DNA of 11,503 nt from Streptomyces violaceorubidus (lineage in GTDB: Bacteria; Actinomycetota; Actinomycetes; Streptomycetales; Streptomycetaceae), in contig NZ_JODM01000062.1 in assembly GCF_000717995.1 (NCBI RefSeq), forward strand, positions 1 through 11,503. Reading direction: 5' to 3'. How positions within the stretch are numbered: position 1 is the first letter of the stretch; the number at the start of each line of letters is the position of its first letter. The notes beneath the pieces are model-generated. The model saw only the letters and a program-made list of their open reading frames with translations, did no database searches and was not told where the DNA came from. Of the stretch, positions 1 through 7,333 are shown piece after piece. A program made the translations under genes and the position numbers.

Positions 1-1
1 C

Positions 2-166
2 CAGCACACCGTCACCGACCAGACCCTCGTCGACCGCATCCACCAACTCGGCATGGACATCAACGTCTGGACCGTCGACGAACCCGGAGCCATCCGCAAA
101 ATGACCGGCCTCGGCGTCGACGGCATCATCACCGACTACCCCCAGACCCTCACCCAACGGGGGTGA
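2..166 (+). CDS. Glycerophosphodiester phosphodiesterase, C-terminal end (partial)
   Basis: The last 54 codons of a gene that begins before the window. The visible protein contains NVWTVDEPGAIRKM followed by GVDGIITDYP, the closing beta-alpha-beta segment of the GDPD TIM barrel, where a W-T-[VN] strand and a final G-[IV]-[DI]-[GA]-[IV]-[IV]-T-[DN]-[YF]-P strand are characteristic. The family hydrolyses glycerophosphodiesters to glycerol-3-phosphate and an alcohol. In Streptomyces many members are secreted and serve phosphate or glycerol scavenging; the signal region is not visible here. Codons end almost exclusively in C with some A (CAA, GAA, GGA, AAA), and Leu is CTC rather than CTG. This style is shared with the second GDPD at the right edge but not with most genes between them. 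Confidence 0.9.
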   Translation, partial: QHTVTDQTLVDRIHQLGMDINVWTVDEPGAIRKMTGLGVDGIITDYPQTLTQRG

Positions 167-172
167 CACGAC

Positions 173-346
173 TCAGGGACGCGCGGCCCGGTCCAGCTCG
201 ACGAGGACCGAGCAGTACGCGCGACCGGTGACGCGGTCCATGCCGTCGGTGACCGCGCGCAGTTGACCCACGTCGGCCAGGTGCTGCACCGAGCAGGTCG
301 GGTGCGGCACCGCCGAGCCGGTCGCACGGCGGATCGTCAGCGCCTG
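173..346 (-). pseudogene. Short coding-like remnant, unknown function
   Basis: On the minus strand, about 57 codons from position 346 to a TGA at 175-173 have strong Streptomyces codon bias: nearly every third base is G or C. Upstream of 346 the bias breaks down (AGG, AGT, TCA, TCA codons) although the frame stays open to about 421. No ATG or GTG with a ribosome binding site precedes the biased part. The peptide (ending CSVLVELDRAARP, with an internal HPTCSVQHLADVGQLRAV) is not one I recognise and has no signal peptide or membrane segment. The simplest reading is the 3' end of a gene whose 5' part was lost; a very small intact gene is the alternative. It converges on the GDPD gene with only 6 bp between the stops, and its open 5' extension overlaps the Nudix gene start. 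Confidence 0.35.
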
Positions 347-396
347 TCGGGGCCCGCGCCGCCCCCGGTGGCCGCCGGGACTCCCGACGGTGTGGA

Positions 397-897
397 ATGA
401 GCCGCGTGAACTCCTCCGCACCGCGCGCCGAGCGCCCCGAACGCGCCCACCCCGCCGCCCAGAGCCTGACCGGCGTCGGCCTCGCCGTCCTCGATCCCGC
501 CGGCCGGGTCCTGCTCGGGCTCGGTCACGACGGACGCTGGGAACTGCCCGGCGGCAAGGTCGACGCGGGCGAGGACTTCGAGACGGCCGCCGTCCGGGAG
601 CTGGTGGAGGAGACCGGGCTCGTGGCGGCCCCCGCGCACGTGCGGGTGCTGGCCGTGCTGGTCGACGGCGTGGGCGGGCTGACCCGCGTGACGGCCGCGG
701 CCGTCACCGAGCGGGCGGCCGGTACGGCCCGGGTCACCGAGCCCGACAAGATCGAGCGCTGGGAGTGGTTCGCCCGCGAGTCGGTCCCGTCCGCGCTCTT
801 CCCGCCCTCCGCCTCGGTCCTGGACTGCCTGTGGCCGGGGGCGCGGCGGCGGGGTGCCGCGGGAGTGCGGCACTATCCGGTCGCCGGGCCGCGGTGA
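397..897 (+). CDS. Nudix hydrolase
   Basis: A 166-residue cytoplasmic protein with one Nudix domain. The Nudix box G-x5-E-x7-R-E-U-x-E-E-x-G-U is perfect at residues 53-75: G53, E59, R67, E68, E71, E72, G74. It is preceded by the substrate-site segment GRWELPGG. The glutamates bind the Mg2+ or Mn2+ needed to cleave nucleoside diphosphates linked to another group X. The later segment ERWEWFARESVPSALFPPS is common in Streptomyces MutT-like NUDIX proteins annotated as 8-oxo-dGTP or general NDP-X hydrolases. The real substrate cannot be read from sequence. ATG at 397 has only a weak purine stretch (TGTGGA) before it, and an in-frame GTG at 406 is an alternative start. The gene stands alone, 142 bp before the GH64 gene, which has its own promoter. 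Confidence 0.9.
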   Translation: MSRVNSSAPRAERPERAHPAAQSLTGVGLAVLDPAGRVLLGLGHDGRWELPGGKVDAGEDFETAAVRELVEETGLVAAPAHVRVLAVLVDGVGGLTRVTAAAVTERAAGTARVTEPDKIERWEWFARESVPSALFPPSASVLDCLWPGARRRGAAGVRHYPVAGPR

Positions 898-952
898 CCG
901 GCGGCACGGGCCGGGGCGGGCGGACCGCGGCGTCGTGGTTCCGCCGCGCACA

Positions 953-981
953 TTGACATGAACGCGCCCCGGCGCAACGCT
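953..981 (+). promoter_or_regulatory. Predicted sigma70-type promoter of the GH64 gene
   Basis: A consensus -35 hexamer TTGACA lies at 953-958. After a 17-bp spacer comes AACGCT at 976-981, which keeps the two most conserved -10 bases (A at position 2, T at position 6). The predicted transcription start falls near 988, inside the palindrome at 981-994. That geometry is expected for repression by a LacI-family protein. The -35 is strong and the -10 is weak, so the pairing is a prediction. Confidence 0.55.
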
Positions 982-994
982 GAGAGCGCTCTCA
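981..994. promoter_or_regulatory. LacI/CebR-type operator before the GH64 gene
   Basis: TGAGAGCGCTCTCA is a perfect 14-bp palindrome with the central CG typical of LacI-family sites. It differs at only two symmetric positions from the published Streptomyces CebR box TGGGAGCGCTCCCA. It overlaps the predicted -10/+1 region and ends 45 bp before the GH64 start codon. It matches the operators beside the local lacI gene less well (9 of 14 for TGGGAACGTGCCCA). CebR or another paralogue may therefore be its ligand rather than the regulator encoded in this window. Confidence 0.75.
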
Positions 995-1039
995 CAATCG
1001 GTACGGACCAATTCCCCCACACCCGCACGGAGGTGGAGA

Positions 1040-2236
1040 GTGCTCTCCCGACTCAGACACCGTCTGCTCGCCGTGGCCGCGGCCGCAGCCCTGACCGGCG
1101 CCCTGCTCTCGTTCGGCGCCGCACCGCCCGCTGACGCCGCGGTGCCCGCCACCATCCCCCTGAAGATCACCAACAACTCCGCCCGTGGCGACGCCGTCCA
1201 CATCTACAACCTGGGCACCTCGCTGACGACCGGCCAGCAGGGCTGGGCGGACGAGAACGGCACCTTCCACGCCTGGCCCGCCGGCGGCAATCCCCCCACC
1301 CCCGCACCGGACGCGTCCATCCCCGGACCGGCCGCGGGGCAGACCAAGACCATCCGGATCCCGAAGCTGTCGGGACGCATCTACTTCTCCTACGGCCACA
1401 AGCTCGACTTCCGGCTGACCACCGGCGGCCTGGTCCAGCCCGCCGTCCAGAATCCGAGCGACCCCAACCGCGACATCCTCTTCAACTGGTCCGAGTACAC
1501 GCTCAACGACGGCGGACTGTGGCTGAACAGCACCCAGGTCGACATGTTCTCCGCGCCGTACACGGTCGGCGTGCAGCGCGCCGACGGCAGCGCGATCAGC
1601 GCCGGTCAGCTCAAGGCCGGTGGCTACCGCGGGGTGTTCGACGCGCTGCGGGCCCAGCCGGGCTGGGGCGGCCTGGTCCAGACCCGGCCCGACGGCACCG
1701 TACTGCGGGCGCTGGCACCGCTGTACGGAGTGGAGACCGGGGCGCTGCCCGCGTCGGTCGTGGACGACTACGTCAACCGGGTCTGGCAGAAGTACACGAC
1801 GAGCACGCTCACCGTCACGCCCTTCGGGGACCGGCCGGACACCAAGTACTTCGGGCGCGTGTCGGGCAACGTCATGAACTTCACCAACACCTCCGGCGCG
1901 GTCGTCACCAGCTTCCAGAAGCCCGACGCCTCCAGCGTCTTCGGCTGCCACCGGCTCCTGGACGCGCCCAACGACCAGGTGCGCGGGCCGATCTCGCGCA
2001 CGCTGTGCGCCGGCTTCAACCGCTCGACGCTGCTGAGCAACCCCAACCAGCCCGATCCCTCGGCGGCGGACTTCTACCGGGACTCCGTGACCAACCACTA
2101 CGCCCGGATCATCCACGAGCGCATGGCCGACGGAAAGGCGTACGCCTTCGCCTTCGACGACGTCGGCAACCACGAGTCGCTGGTGCACGACGGCAACCCG
2201 GCCGAGGCGCGGCTCACGCTCGCGCCGCTCGACTGA
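1040..2236 (+). CDS. Secreted GH64 beta-1,3-glucanase (laminaripentaose-producing type)
   Basis: A 398-residue exported enzyme expected to hydrolyse beta-1,3-glucan to short laminari-oligosaccharides outside the cell. Residues 1-34 form a signal peptide (basic MLSRLRHRLL, an Ala/Leu core, likely cleavage after ADA or ADAA). The rest is one GH64 catalytic domain with the family segments HIYNLGT (54-60), GRIYFSYGHKLDFRL (112-126) and FNWSEYTLND. In the Streptomyces matensis GH64 enzyme the catalytic acids are Glu154 and Asp170. Here E152 and D168 (in TQVDMF) have the same 16-residue spacing in matching sequence, so the enzyme looks active. No carbohydrate-binding module is attached. Start is GTG at 1040 with GGAGG at 1029-1033, spacing 6. 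It is convergent with the sugar operon and has a LacI-type operator at its promoter, which suggests induction by a glucan breakdown product. Confidence 0.93.
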   Translation: MLSRLRHRLLAVAAAAALTGALLSFGAAPPADAAVPATIPLKITNNSARGDAVHIYNLGTSLTTGQQGWADENGTFHAWPAGGNPPTPAPDASIPGPAAGQTKTIRIPKLSGRIYFSYGHKLDFRLTTGGLVQPAVQNPSDPNRDILFNWSEYTLNDGGLWLNSTQVDMFSAPYTVGVQRADGSAISAGQLKAGGYRGVFDALRAQPGWGGLVQTRPDGTVLRALAPLYGVETGALPASVVDDYVNRVWQKYTTSTLTVTPFGDRPDTKYFGRVSGNVMNFTNTSGAVVTSFQKPDASSVFGCHRLLDAPNDQVRGPISRTLCAGFNRSTLLSNPNQPDPSAADFYRDSVTNHYARIIHERMADGKAYAFAFDDVGNHESLVHDGNPAEARLTLAPLD

Positions 2237-2254
2237 CCCGGCCTCGCACAGGGG

Positions 2255-2294
2255 TCCGCCCCCGTCCGCCGCGCGTGCGGCGGACGGGGGCGGA
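2255..2294. terminator. Hairpin terminator after the GH64 gene
   Basis: A perfect 18-bp inverted repeat (2255-2272 paired with 2277-2294) with a 4-base loop GCGT, starting 18 bp after the GH64 stop. The stem is very GC-rich and has no U-tract, as is usual for Streptomyces terminators. It lies between convergent genes and could act in both directions. Confidence 0.88.
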
Positions 2295-2299
2295 TCCGT

Positions 2300-2340
2300 G
2301 GTGCGGCACGCCTCGCGGGGCGGCTGGTGCGTGCCGCACC
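2300..2340. terminator. Second hairpin, next to the beta-glucosidase stop
   Basis: A perfect 12-bp inverted repeat (2300-2311 with 2329-2340) enclosing a 17-base loop. It begins only 7 bp beyond the minus-strand stop of the GH1 gene, so it is placed to end the binding-protein/permease/glucosidase transcript. With the hairpin at 2255-2294 it gives each convergent unit its own stem. Confidence 0.7.
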
Positions 2341-2347
2341 CACCCGG

Positions 2348-3787
2348 TCAGGCCCCGGGCAGTACACCGGTGCGGGCGACCTCGGAATACCAGCGGGCGC
2401 TCGCCTTGGGGATGCGGGCGCCGGTCGGGTAGTCGACGTAGACGGCACCGAAGCGCTTGCTGTAGCCGTGGGCCCACTCGAAGTTGTCCAGCAGGGACCA
2501 CAGGAAGTAGCCGCGCACGTCCGCGCCGTCCAGGATGGCCTGGTGGACGGCGGCCAGGTGCCCGCGTACGTAGGCGATCCGGGCGGGGTCGTTGACCCGG
2601 CCCTCGGGGTCGGCGTAGTCGTCGAACGCGGCGCCGTTCTCGGTGATGACCAGCGGCAGCTTCGGGAAGTCGGCGGCCAGTCGGCGCAGCAGGTCGTACA
2701 GACCGGTGGGGTCGACGGCCCAGCCCATGGCGGTGGTGTCGCCGGGCGGCTGGTGGAAGGCGACCCGGTCGGCACCCGGCCAGGGGCTGTGGGCACTGTT
2801 GCCGTGCCCGTCGGAGGTGTGGGCGGCGCTGCCGTCGGTCTCGGAGACGACGGTGGGCGTGTAGTAGTTGACGCCGAGGAAGTCCAGCGGCTGGTGGGCC
2901 CGGCTCAGGTCGCCGTCCTGGACGAAGGACCAGTCGGTCAGCGCGGCGGTGTCCTTGAGCAGGTCCTCCGGGTAGGCGCCGTTCAGCATGGGGCCGGTGA
3001 AGACCCGGTTGGCGAGCGCGTCGATGCGCCGGACCGCGTCGGCGTCGCCGTCGCTGCCGGTCAGCGGGCGGACGTGGTGGATGTTGAGGGTGACGGACAC
3101 CTGGGCGTCGGCGCGGACCCGGTCGCGCAGCGCCTGGACCGCGAGGCCGTGCGCCAGGTTGAGGTGGTGGGCGGCGCGCAGGGCGGCGACCGGGTCGGTA
3201 CGGCCGGGGGCGTGCACACCGGAGCCGTAGCCGAGGAAGGCGCTGCACCAGGGCTCGTTGAGGGTGGTCCAGGTCTTCACCCGATCGCCGAGGGCGTCGG
3301 CGGCCAGGGCCGCGTACTCCGCGAACCGCTCGGCGGTGACGCGCTCGGGCCAGCCGCCCGCGTCCTCCAACTCCTGGGGCAGGTCCCAGTGGTAGAGCGT
3401 GGCGACGGGCTGGATGCCCTTCTCCAGCAGTTCGTCCACCAGGCGGCGGTAGAAGTCCAGGCCCTTCTGCACGGCGGGGCCGCGGCCGGTGGGCTGGATG
3501 CGGGGCCAGGCGAGGGAGAAGCGGTAGGCGCCCAGGCCGAGTTCGGCCATGAGGGCGACGTCCTCGCGCCGGCGGTGGTAGTGGTCGGTGGCGATGTCAC
3601 CGGTGTCGCCGTTGCGGACCCGGCCGGGGGTGCGGGCGTAGGTGTCCCAGATGGACGGCGTGCGGCCGTCCTCGGCGGCGGCCCCCTCGATCTGGTAGGA
3701 GGCGGTCGCGGAGCCCCAGAGGAAGCCCTTGGGGAAGGTGCGGGCGGCGTCCGGGGCGGACGCGGTCTGCTGTGCTGCGGTGACCAC
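2348..3787 (-). CDS. GH1 family beta-glucosidase, cytoplasmic
   Basis: A 479-residue glycoside hydrolase family 1 enzyme. The N-terminal signature [14 protein letters not shown] (22-35), the acid/base motif TLNEP (175-179, catalytic E178) and the nucleophile motif ITENG (381-385, catalytic E383) are all intact. [11 protein letters not shown] and the late W-S-L-L-D-N-F-E-W glucose-site segment are also present. Length is normal for bacterial GH1. There is no signal peptide, so it acts on imported oligosaccharides, releasing glucose from beta-linked di- and oligosaccharides. It is the last gene of a four-gene operon, 46 bp after the second permease, the same place bglC has in the ceb operon. 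GTG at 3787 is preceded by AAAGGA at good spacing. GH1 enzymes often accept both beta-1,4 and beta-1,3 linkages, so laminaribiose versus cellobiose preference cannot be read directly. Confidence 0.95.
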   Translation of the reverse strand: MVTAAQQTASAPDAARTFPKGFLWGSATASYQIEGAAAEDGRTPSIWDTYARTPGRVRNGDTGDIATDHYHRRREDVALMAELGLGAYRFSLAWPRIQPTGRGPAVQKGLDFYRRLVDELLEKGIQPVATLYHWDLPQELEDAGGWPERVTAERFAEYAALAADALGDRVKTWTTLNEPWCSAFLGYGSGVHAPGRTDPVAALRAAHHLNLAHGLAVQALRDRVRADAQVSVTLNIHHVRPLTGSDGDADAVRRIDALANRVFTGPMLNGAYPEDLLKDTAALTDWSFVQDGDLSRAHQPLDFLGVNYYTPTVVSETDGSAAHTSDGHGNSAHSPWPGADRVAFHQPPGDTTAMGWAVDPTGLYDLLRRLAADFPKLPLVITENGAAFDDYADPEGRVNDPARIAYVRGHLAAVHQAILDGADVRGYFLWSLLDNFEWAHGYSKRFGAVYVDYPTGARIPKASARWYSEVARTGVLPGA

Positions 3788-3833
3788 GTAAGTCCTTTCG
3801 GGGTGGGGGTGCTGGGAGCGGCGGTGCGGCGGG

Positions 3834-4757
3834 TCAGCCCTTGACGGCTCCCGCCATGATGCCGCTGACGATCTGGCGGCCGAAGACGACGAACATCGCC
3901 AGCAGCGGCAGCGTGCCGAGCAGCGCGCCGGCCATGATGAGCGACTGGTCGCGGACGTAGCCCGCGCTGAGCTGGGTGAGCGCGACGGGGACCGTCGGGT
4001 TGGTCATGTCGAGGACCACGAACGGCCAGAAGAAGTCGTTCCACGCGTGCACGAACGTGATCATGAACAGGACGGCCATCGCGGGGCGCGCGATGGGCAG
4101 CACGATGCTCCAGAAGATCCTGAGCGAATGCGCCCCGTCCACGCGTCCGGCCTCGACGAGTTCGTCCGGCAGCGCCTCGGTCAGGTACTGCCGCATGAAG
4201 AACACGCCGACCGCGCTCACCAGCGTCGGGAAGATGACGGCGGGCAGCTGCTGCGACCAGCCCAGGTCGGCCATCAGCATGAACAGCGGCACCACGGCGA
4301 GCTGCGGCGGCACCATCATGGTGCCGATCACCAGCATGAGCAGGGCGTTGCGGCCCTTGAACCGCAGTTTGGCGAAGGCGAATCCGGCGAGCGTGGCGAA
4401 CAGCACCGTGGACAGGGCGATCACCCCGGCCACGATCAGGCTGTTGATCATGGCCTTGCCCATCGCCGCCTCGTCCCAGGCCCGGGCGAGGTTGCTGAAC
4501 AGGTTGGGGCCGGGCAGGAACGGGGGCGGCGTCTGGCTGACCCGGGTGTTGTCGGTGGACGCGGCCACCATGGTCCAGTACAGGGGGAAGATCGACAGGA
4601 TCGCCATGATGGCGAGCAGGACGTAGGCGAGGGGGCCGGCGTGGTGCTGGCGGCCGGCGCGCTGGCGCAGCAGCCGGCGGCCGCCGCGGCCGCTCGCCCT
4701 CACGGCGGTGGTCCGGGCCGGGGCGTCGGTCCGGGCCGGGAGGCTTTGGGTGGTCAT
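3834..4757 (-). CDS. Sugar ABC transporter permease (CUT1, MalG/CebG type)
   Basis: A 307-residue inner-membrane permease with about six hydrophobic segments (first at about 42-62, last at about 275-293). The cytoplasmic EAA loop, which docks the ATPase, is clear at residues 202-221: E202-A-G, D207-G208-A209 and the closing P221. The ending GIMAGAVKG is the usual C-terminus of MalG-type subunits. It should pair with the permease encoded just upstream and take sugar from the lipoprotein at 5867-7177. The gene starts at ATG 4757 with GGAG before it, 12 bp after the first permease stop, so the two are almost certainly translationally linked. The N-terminal 40 residues are Arg-rich and cytoplasmic. 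Confidence 0.93.
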   Translation of the reverse strand: MTTQSLPARTDAPARTTAVRASGRGGRRLLRQRAGRQHHAGPLAYVLLAIMAILSIFPLYWTMVAASTDNTRVSQTPPPFLPGPNLFSNLARAWDEAAMGKAMINSLIVAGVIALSTVLFATLAGFAFAKLRFKGRNALLMLVIGTMMVPPQLAVVPLFMLMADLGWSQQLPAVIFPTLVSAVGVFFMRQYLTEALPDELVEAGRVDGAHSLRIFWSIVLPIARPAMAVLFMITFVHAWNDFFWPFVVLDMTNPTVPVALTQLSAGYVRDQSLIMAGALLGTLPLLAMFVVFGRQIVSGIMAGAVKG

Positions 4758-4769
4758 GGCGACTCCAGG

Positions 4770-5762
4770 TCAGGACGTGCGGGAGCGCAGGCGCTTGATG
4801 ACGCGCTGCACGACGAAGACGAGGACCAGCAGCATGAACATCGCCCACGCGACGGTCGCCGAGCGCCCCATCTGGTAGTTCTTCCAGCCCTCCTCGTACA
4901 GCAGCAGGCCCAGCGTCTGGTACTGGTTGTCCGCGCCGCCGGTGACACCGTTGGGTCCCTGGCCGAAGATCAGCGGCTCGCCGAAGAGCTGGGTGGCGCC
5001 GATCGTGGAGAGCACGATGGTGAAGACGATTGTGGAGCGGATGCCGGGAACGGTGACGTGGATGAACTGCTGCCACCGGGAGGCGCCGTCGAGTGAGGCG
5101 GCCTCGTACCGGTCGGCGGGGATGGCCTGCATCGCGGCCAGGTAGAGCAGCGCGTTGTAGCCGGTCCAGCGCCAGATGACGATGGTGGAGATCGCGATCT
5201 GGGCCGGCCACTTGTCGGCCTCCCAGTCCACCGGGTCGATGCCGACCGAGCCGAGCGCCCAGTTGATCATGCCGAAGTCGCGCTCGAAGATCATGGTGAA
5301 GACGAGGGCGGCCGCGGCGACCGAGGTGGCGTAGGGCACCAGGGAGGCGACCCGGAAGAACAGCGAGGCGCGCATCCGGTAGTTGAGCAGGTGCGCCATG
5401 CCGAGCGCCATCATCAGCTGCGGGACCGTGGAGATGACGCCGATGGTGATGGTGTTCTGCAGCGCGTTCCAGAACCGGGAGTCGCCCCACAGCTCGACGT
5501 AGTTGTCGAACGCCACCCAGTCCATGACGTCGAGGGTGGCCAGCTCCACGTCGTGCAGCGAGATCCACGAGGTGTAGATGAGGGGGTAGAAGCTGAACGC
5601 GGCGAAGATGACGAAGAAGGGCGCGACGAACACGTAGGGGGCGCCCTTGATGTCGAGCCGGTGCAGGAGCGGGCCGCGCCGCCGGGGGGTGTCCCCGCCC
5701 CCGAGGGGGGACGGACGCGGAGGCTCGCCCCCGGCCAGGGCCTTGGTGGTGGAGGTGGCCAC
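4770..5762 (-). CDS. Sugar ABC transporter permease (CUT1, MalF/CebF type)
   Basis: A 330-residue inner-membrane permease. A Pro/Gly/Arg-rich cytoplasmic tail of about 38 residues leads into the first membrane helix (about 41-63), followed by five more. The EAA motif at 220-239 (E220-A-A, D225-G226-A227, P239) identifies the binding-protein-dependent permease family and the site contacting the ATP-binding subunit. The frame is open upstream to 5909, which would overlap the preceding gene. GTG at 5762 (VATSTTKAL) is preferred because AGGAAGG sits just before it and the longer version adds only low-complexity sequence. No ATPase gene lies beside it, as is usual for Streptomyces CUT1 systems that share MsiK. 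Confidence 0.92.
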   Translation of the reverse strand: MATSTTKALAGGEPPRPSPLGGGDTPRRRGPLLHRLDIKGAPYVFVAPFFVIFAAFSFYPLIYTSWISLHDVELATLDVMDWVAFDNYVELWGDSRFWNALQNTITIGVISTVPQLMMALGMAHLLNYRMRASLFFRVASLVPYATSVAAAALVFTMIFERDFGMINWALGSVGIDPVDWEADKWPAQIAISTIVIWRWTGYNALLYLAAMQAIPADRYEAASLDGASRWQQFIHVTVPGIRSTIVFTIVLSTIGATQLFGEPLIFGQGPNGVTGGADNQYQTLGLLLYEEGWKNYQMGRSATVAWAMFMLLVLVFVVQRVIKRLRSRTS

Positions 5763-5800
5763 CGGACTTCCTTCCTGAGAGCGGAGGTGTGGGCGGGGCG

Positions 5801-5846
5801 CCGGGCCCGCCGGCCAGGAGCTGTTCCTGGGCGAGGGCGGGCCCGG
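5801..5846 (-). repeat. Two-tier stem-loop between binding-protein and permease genes
   Basis: Within the 104-bp gap of the operon, an 11-bp perfect inverted repeat (5801-5811 with 5836-5846) encloses a second 6-bp stem (5814-5819 CCAGGA with 5825-5830 TCCTGG, loop GCTGT). In the minus-strand mRNA this would fold just downstream of the binding-protein stop codon. Intercistronic stems at this position in sugar ABC operons commonly stabilise or partly terminate the transcript so the binding protein is made in excess over the permeases. That role is inferred here. Confidence 0.6.
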
Positions 5847-5866
5847 TCTGCCTCGGGAGCGGAGAG

Positions 5867-7177
5867 TCAGCCGACCGCCTTCTCGATGCGCTCCCCGGTG
5901 GTCTTCCACGCCTCGTCACGCGTGGCGTCGCCCTGCTCGATCAGGGCCAGGCCCTGGGAGAAGGTGTCCTTGATCGTGCCGTCCTTGCGGCCGAGGACCT
6001 GCTTGTCCGGGATCTCCTGGGCGGCGGCACCGAAGATCTGGCCGATCGGGGCACCGCTGAAGTACTCGGACTCGGCGTTCTTCACCTCGGGGCGCTCCAG
6101 CGCCTCGCGCGAGGAGGGGATGTTGCCGATCTCCTTGAAGATGTGGGCCTGCTGCTCGGGCGCGGTGAGCCAGGCGACGAGCTTCTTGGCCTCCTCCTTC
6201 ACCGGGCTCTGCTCGACCACGCCGAGGAAGGAGCCGCCCCAGTTCGCGCCCTTGGGCGCCTTGGCCACGTCCCACTTGCCCTTGTTGGCGTCGCCCGCCT
6301 TCTCGCTGATGTGGCTGAGCATCCACGCCGGGCACACCGCGGTGGCGAAGGTTCCGTTGGCCAGGCCCGGGTCCCAGCCCGGCTGGAACTGGCGGAGCTT
6401 GGCGGTCAGCCCGTCCTCGGCCGCGTCGGCGGAGAGCGTCCACGCCTCCTTGACGGCCGGGTTGCTCTCGTAGATCAGCTCGCCGTTCTCGTCGTAGTAC
6501 TGCTCGGGGTAGCCGTAGACCATGGCGTTGAACAGGCCGCTGGCCGCGTCCATGTAGGCCACGTCGCCGCCCTTGAAGTCCTTCTTGAAGGTGCGGCCGA
6601 CCTCGACGTACTTCTTCCAGTCGCCCGCCCAGAGCTTGGCGACCTCCTCGCGGTCGGTGGGCAGGCCCGCCTTCTCGAAGTAGTCCTTGCGGTAGCAGAC
6701 GGCCATCGGCCCGATGTCGGTGCCCAGGCCCAGCACCTTGCCGTCCTTGGTGCTGATCTGGGACTCCTTCCACGGCAGGAAGTGGTCGGTGCCCGGCACG
6801 TCGGAGAAGTCCGCGAACTTGTCCGCCTGGGTCTCGGTGATCTCCTTGGCCCGGCCGATCTCGATGCCCTGGATGTCCTTCAGGCCCTTGCCCGCGGCGA
6901 GCCTGGTCTGCAGGGCGGTGTAGTAGGTCTGCTCGTCACCGGCTATCTCGGCCTTGATGTCGACATTCGGGTTCTCCTTCTCGTACTGCTCGAGAAGGCC
7001 CGTCTCCTTGATGCCCATCACCCCGTACATGCCCATGGTGATGGTGACCTTGCCGTCCTTCTTGCCACCGCCGGTGGCCGAGTCGTCGCTGCCGCCGCAG
7101 CCGACGACGAGTGCCAGCGCGCCGACGGCCGCGGCCGTGGCCACCGCCCCTCTGCGCAACGAACCGAGAGTGCCCAT
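5867..7177 (-). CDS. Extracellular sugar-binding lipoprotein of ABC transporter (CUT1)
   Basis: A 436-residue family 1 solute-binding protein anchored to the outer face of the membrane. The signal peptide (MGTLGSLRRG, then an Ala/Leu/Val core) ends in a lipobox V24-V-G-C27, with C27 the lipidated residue. A short Gly/Ser/Asp linker follows, then a two-lobe binding fold starting at KVTITMGMYG. Aromatic residues in the expected sugar-binding lobes (QYYDENGE, QFQPGWDPG, CPAWMLSH) fit an oligosaccharide ligand. It is the first and therefore most expressed gene of the operon and should deliver beta-glucan oligosaccharides to the two permeases. Start ATG 7177 has a strong AGGAGGA. Similar proteins bind cellobiose/cellotriose (CebE); the adjacent GH64 makes laminari-oligosaccharides a reasonable alternative ligand. 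Confidence 0.93.
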   Translation of the reverse strand: MGTLGSLRRGAVATAAAVGALALVVGCGGSDDSATGGGKKDGKVTITMGMYGVMGIKETGLLEQYEKENPNVDIKAEIAGDEQTYYTALQTRLAAGKGLKDIQGIEIGRAKEITETQADKFADFSDVPGTDHFLPWKESQISTKDGKVLGLGTDIGPMAVCYRKDYFEKAGLPTDREEVAKLWAGDWKKYVEVGRTFKKDFKGGDVAYMDAASGLFNAMVYGYPEQYYDENGELIYESNPAVKEAWTLSADAAEDGLTAKLRQFQPGWDPGLANGTFATAVCPAWMLSHISEKAGDANKGKWDVAKAPKGANWGGSFLGVVEQSPVKEEAKKLVAWLTAPEQQAHIFKEIGNIPSSREALERPEVKNAESEYFSGAPIGQIFGAAAQEIPDKQVLGRKDGTIKDTFSQGLALIEQGDATRDEAWKTTGERIEKAVG

Positions 7178-7222
7178 GGATCTCCTCCTAGCGACGGCGC
7201 TGACACATCGGAGTGACGAGTT

Positions 7223-7263
7223 CTGCGATGACTACTGCGATGGCTACAGCGGCTACAGCGATG
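7223..7263. repeat. Short imperfect tandem repeats in the operon leader
   Basis: CTGCGATG occurs twice 12 bp apart (7223 and 7235), directly followed by CTACAGCGG and CTACAGCGA as a 9-bp tandem pair (7244-7261). The block lies in the predicted untranslated leader of the binding-protein transcript, about 45-100 bp before its start codon. No function is apparent. Confidence 0.5.
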
Positions 7264-7285
7264 AAAGACAGCGGCTCGAACAGGG

Positions 7286-7323
7286 GGTGGGAACGTGCCC
7301 AATTTGGTGGGCACGTTCCCACC
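7286..7323. promoter_or_regulatory. Paired LacI-type operators forming a perfect dyad
   Basis: A perfect 16-bp inverted repeat (7286-7301 and 7308-7323) separated by ATTTGG. Each arm contains a LacI-type 14-mer with central CG: TGGGAACGTGCCCA at 7288-7301 and its exact reverse complement TGGGCACGTTCCCA at 7308-7321. Their centres are 20 bp apart, close to two helical turns, which would let two dimers bind the same face of the DNA. The pair lies just downstream of the predicted operon start site and between the divergent binding-protein and lacI genes, so the adjacent LacI protein is the obvious candidate ligand. The same dyad could fold as a hairpin in RNA. Confidence 0.75.
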
Positions 7324-7333
7324 GGCGCATCGA

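Noticed and set aside
992..2188. A 398-codon minus-strand frame opposite the GH64 gene
   Set aside because: Mirror frame of a strongly supported GH64 protein with both catalytic residues; low-complexity Gly/Val/Arg translation.
3813..3826. TGGGAGCGGCGGTG in the permease-glucosidase gap as a CebR-like site
   Set aside because: Only the left half matches; the right half has no symmetry, so it is not a convincing operator.
5776..5789. TGAGAGCGGAGGTG before the first permease as another copy of the GH64 operator
   Set aside because: Half-site only; the dyad is absent and the stretch lies next to the ribosome binding region of the permease.
5763..5909. Longer N-terminus for the first permease
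   Set aside because: It would overlap the end of the binding-protein gene and add low-complexity residues, while GTG 5762 has a good AGGAAGG signal.
3277..5919. A very long open frame (880 codons) on the minus strand across both permeases and part of the glucosidase
   Set aside because: It is a shifted frame of three well-supported genes; its translation is Arg/Pro/Ala/His-rich with no domain, as expected from the third-position GC bias.
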